Shown here piece after piece: positions 4,566-5,339 of a stretch of DNA of 5,339 nt. The notes below the pieces were generated by a model. It was not told the origin of the DNA. It did no database searches and saw nothing but the letters and a program-made list of their open reading frames with translations. The position numbers and the translations under genes were made by a program. Source of the DNA: Clostridiales bacterium (lineage in GTDB: Bacteria > Bacillota > Clostridia > Oscillospirales > Oscillospiraceae); contig DYBS01000164.1 of the NCBI GenBank assembly GCA_019418525.1, positions 1-5,339 of the forward strand. The letters run 5' to 3'. Positions within the stretch are counted from its first letter, which is position 1. Each line of letters starts with the position of its first letter.

Positions 4566-5339
4566 TTATTCCAGACTCAGGAATACCTGCCCCGCCGCCC
4601 GGGCAAAGCACCGGGCCGCCCGCAGGGCCTCCTGAAGGGTGTTGCCGTGGGTGCCCACCTCCACCAGCAGAGATCCGGGGCACAGGTTCTGGTTGTACAC
4701 CGACGAGCGCAGGGTGATGGGCCGGGCCAGGGTGGGATATAGGGTATCCATGCTCTTCTGCACCCGCAGGGCCAGGGAGAGGTTCTCCTGCCAGTTGGGG
4801 TGGCTGGAGCCGCTGCCCAGCACCAGCATGACCTGGGCGGTCTTCTCCCCGTCCACGGTGGTCACAGCCTTGTAGACTGTCCCGTCGCTGTCCACCAGGG
4901 CGTCCCGGTGGATGTCCAGCACCAGCTGGATGGAGGGGTATTCCTCCAGATAGGACTGGATGGCCGCCCCCGAGCGGGAGTAGGCACCGTTGTACTCCGG
5001 ATAGTCGTACAGGGTGCGGTCGTGGAGGACGGTAAAGCCCATCTCGGTAAAGACCTGGGCCATCTCGTCCCCCACCCGCACCACATTGTAGTTCTCGTCC
5101 AGAGTGCGGGAGTTGTTGTCGCTGGGGGTGTACACGTCGGTGCCGTCGGGGGTGTAGGCCTCGGAGCCGTGGGTGTGGACCAGCAGGATCTGGGGCCCGG
5201 TGTCCTCCAGCGTGATGTTCACCCCGGCGCTCCAGGCGGCCTCCATGTCCACGGCAAGGTCGGTGCGGTTATAGAGATAGAGGCCCTCCGCCTCCTCGTA
5301 CCCCTCTCCCCCACTGACCACCAGGGTGCGCTCCACCAC
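4566..5339 (-). CDS. spoIIP: Stage II sporulation protein P, C-terminal catalytic domain (5' end beyond window)
   Basis: This is SpoIIP, the peptidoglycan amidase/endopeptidase that acts with SpoIID and SpoIIM at the septum to thin the wall and drive engulfment of the forespore. The 257 visible residues hold nearly the whole catalytic domain; the N-terminal TM anchor and linker expected of the family (usually about 350-400 residues) lie outside the window, so the leftmost GTG codons are not taken as the start. Numbering from the window edge, conserved elements are QILLVHTHGSEAYTP (50-64), NYNVVRVGDEM (83-93), GFTVLHDRTLYDYPEYNGAY (101-120), LDIHRDA (141-147), ENLSLALRVQ (185-194), YNQNLCPGSLLVEVGTHGNT (215-234) and the final helix. 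H55, E60, H144 and E227 are the likely metal and catalytic residues by analogy with zinc amidases (inference). The protein ends FLSLE with a TAA stop. It shows an intact, conserved enzyme and marks the organism as a spore former. Confidence 0.95.
   Translation of the reverse strand: MVERTLVVSGGEGYEEAEGLYLYNRTDLAVDMEAAWSAGVNITLEDTGPQILLVHTHGSEAYTPDGTDVYTPSDNNSRTLDENYNVVRVGDEMAQVFTEMGFTVLHDRTLYDYPEYNGAYSRSGAAIQSYLEEYPSIQLVLDIHRDALVDSDGTVYKAVTTVDGEKTAQVMLVLGSGSSHPNWQENLSLALRVQKSMDTLYPTLARPITLRSSVYNQNLCPGSLLVEVGTHGNTLQEALRAARCFARAAGQVFLSLE

Overview
This window reads as a chromosomal segment from a GC-rich, endospore-forming member of the Clostridia. An Oscillospiraceae-like gut anaerobe (Flavonifractor/Oscillibacter type) is my best guess. 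The basis is the presence of SpoIIP and a YtvI-like sporulation membrane protein, strong G/C preference at third codon positions, and purine-rich Shine-Dalgarno sites. The taxon is an inference from gene content and style, not a database result.

All six supported genes lie on the minus strand, so transcription runs from high to low coordinates. In that order they are: (1) the 3' part of spoIIP (5339-4566), a sporulation peptidoglycan hydrolase cut by the window edge; (2) an eight-TM-type AI-2E/YtvI family membrane protein (4476-3286); (3) a complete membrane-anchored HtrA/DegP-type serine protease with one PDZ domain (3203-1821), closed by a very strong intrinsic terminator (1806-1766); (4) a membrane-anchored zinc N-acetylmuramoyl-L-alanine amidase of the Amidase_2/PGRP fold (1672-1007) with its own TATAAT promoter; (5) a 39-codon small protein of unknown function (929-810); (6) the N-terminal two thirds of a D-2-hydroxyacid dehydrogenase starting at a GTG codon (772 to the window edge).

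Functionally, the first four genes form an envelope neighbourhood. SpoIIP and the amidase cut peptidoglycan, HtrA handles misfolded proteins outside the membrane, and the YtvI-like protein is a polytopic membrane protein whose family is tied to sporulation. The small protein and the dehydrogenase follow the amidase closely and may be read through from it, but a perfect inverted repeat in the 77-nt gap (978-995) could separate them. There are no RNA genes, mobile elements, CRISPR arrays or phage genes that I can support. I found no new multi-gene system. The items most worth a second look are the small protein, the self-complementary Shine-Dalgarno regions of two genes, a shared GGAGCG leader in three others, and the unusual tail of the HtrA protein.
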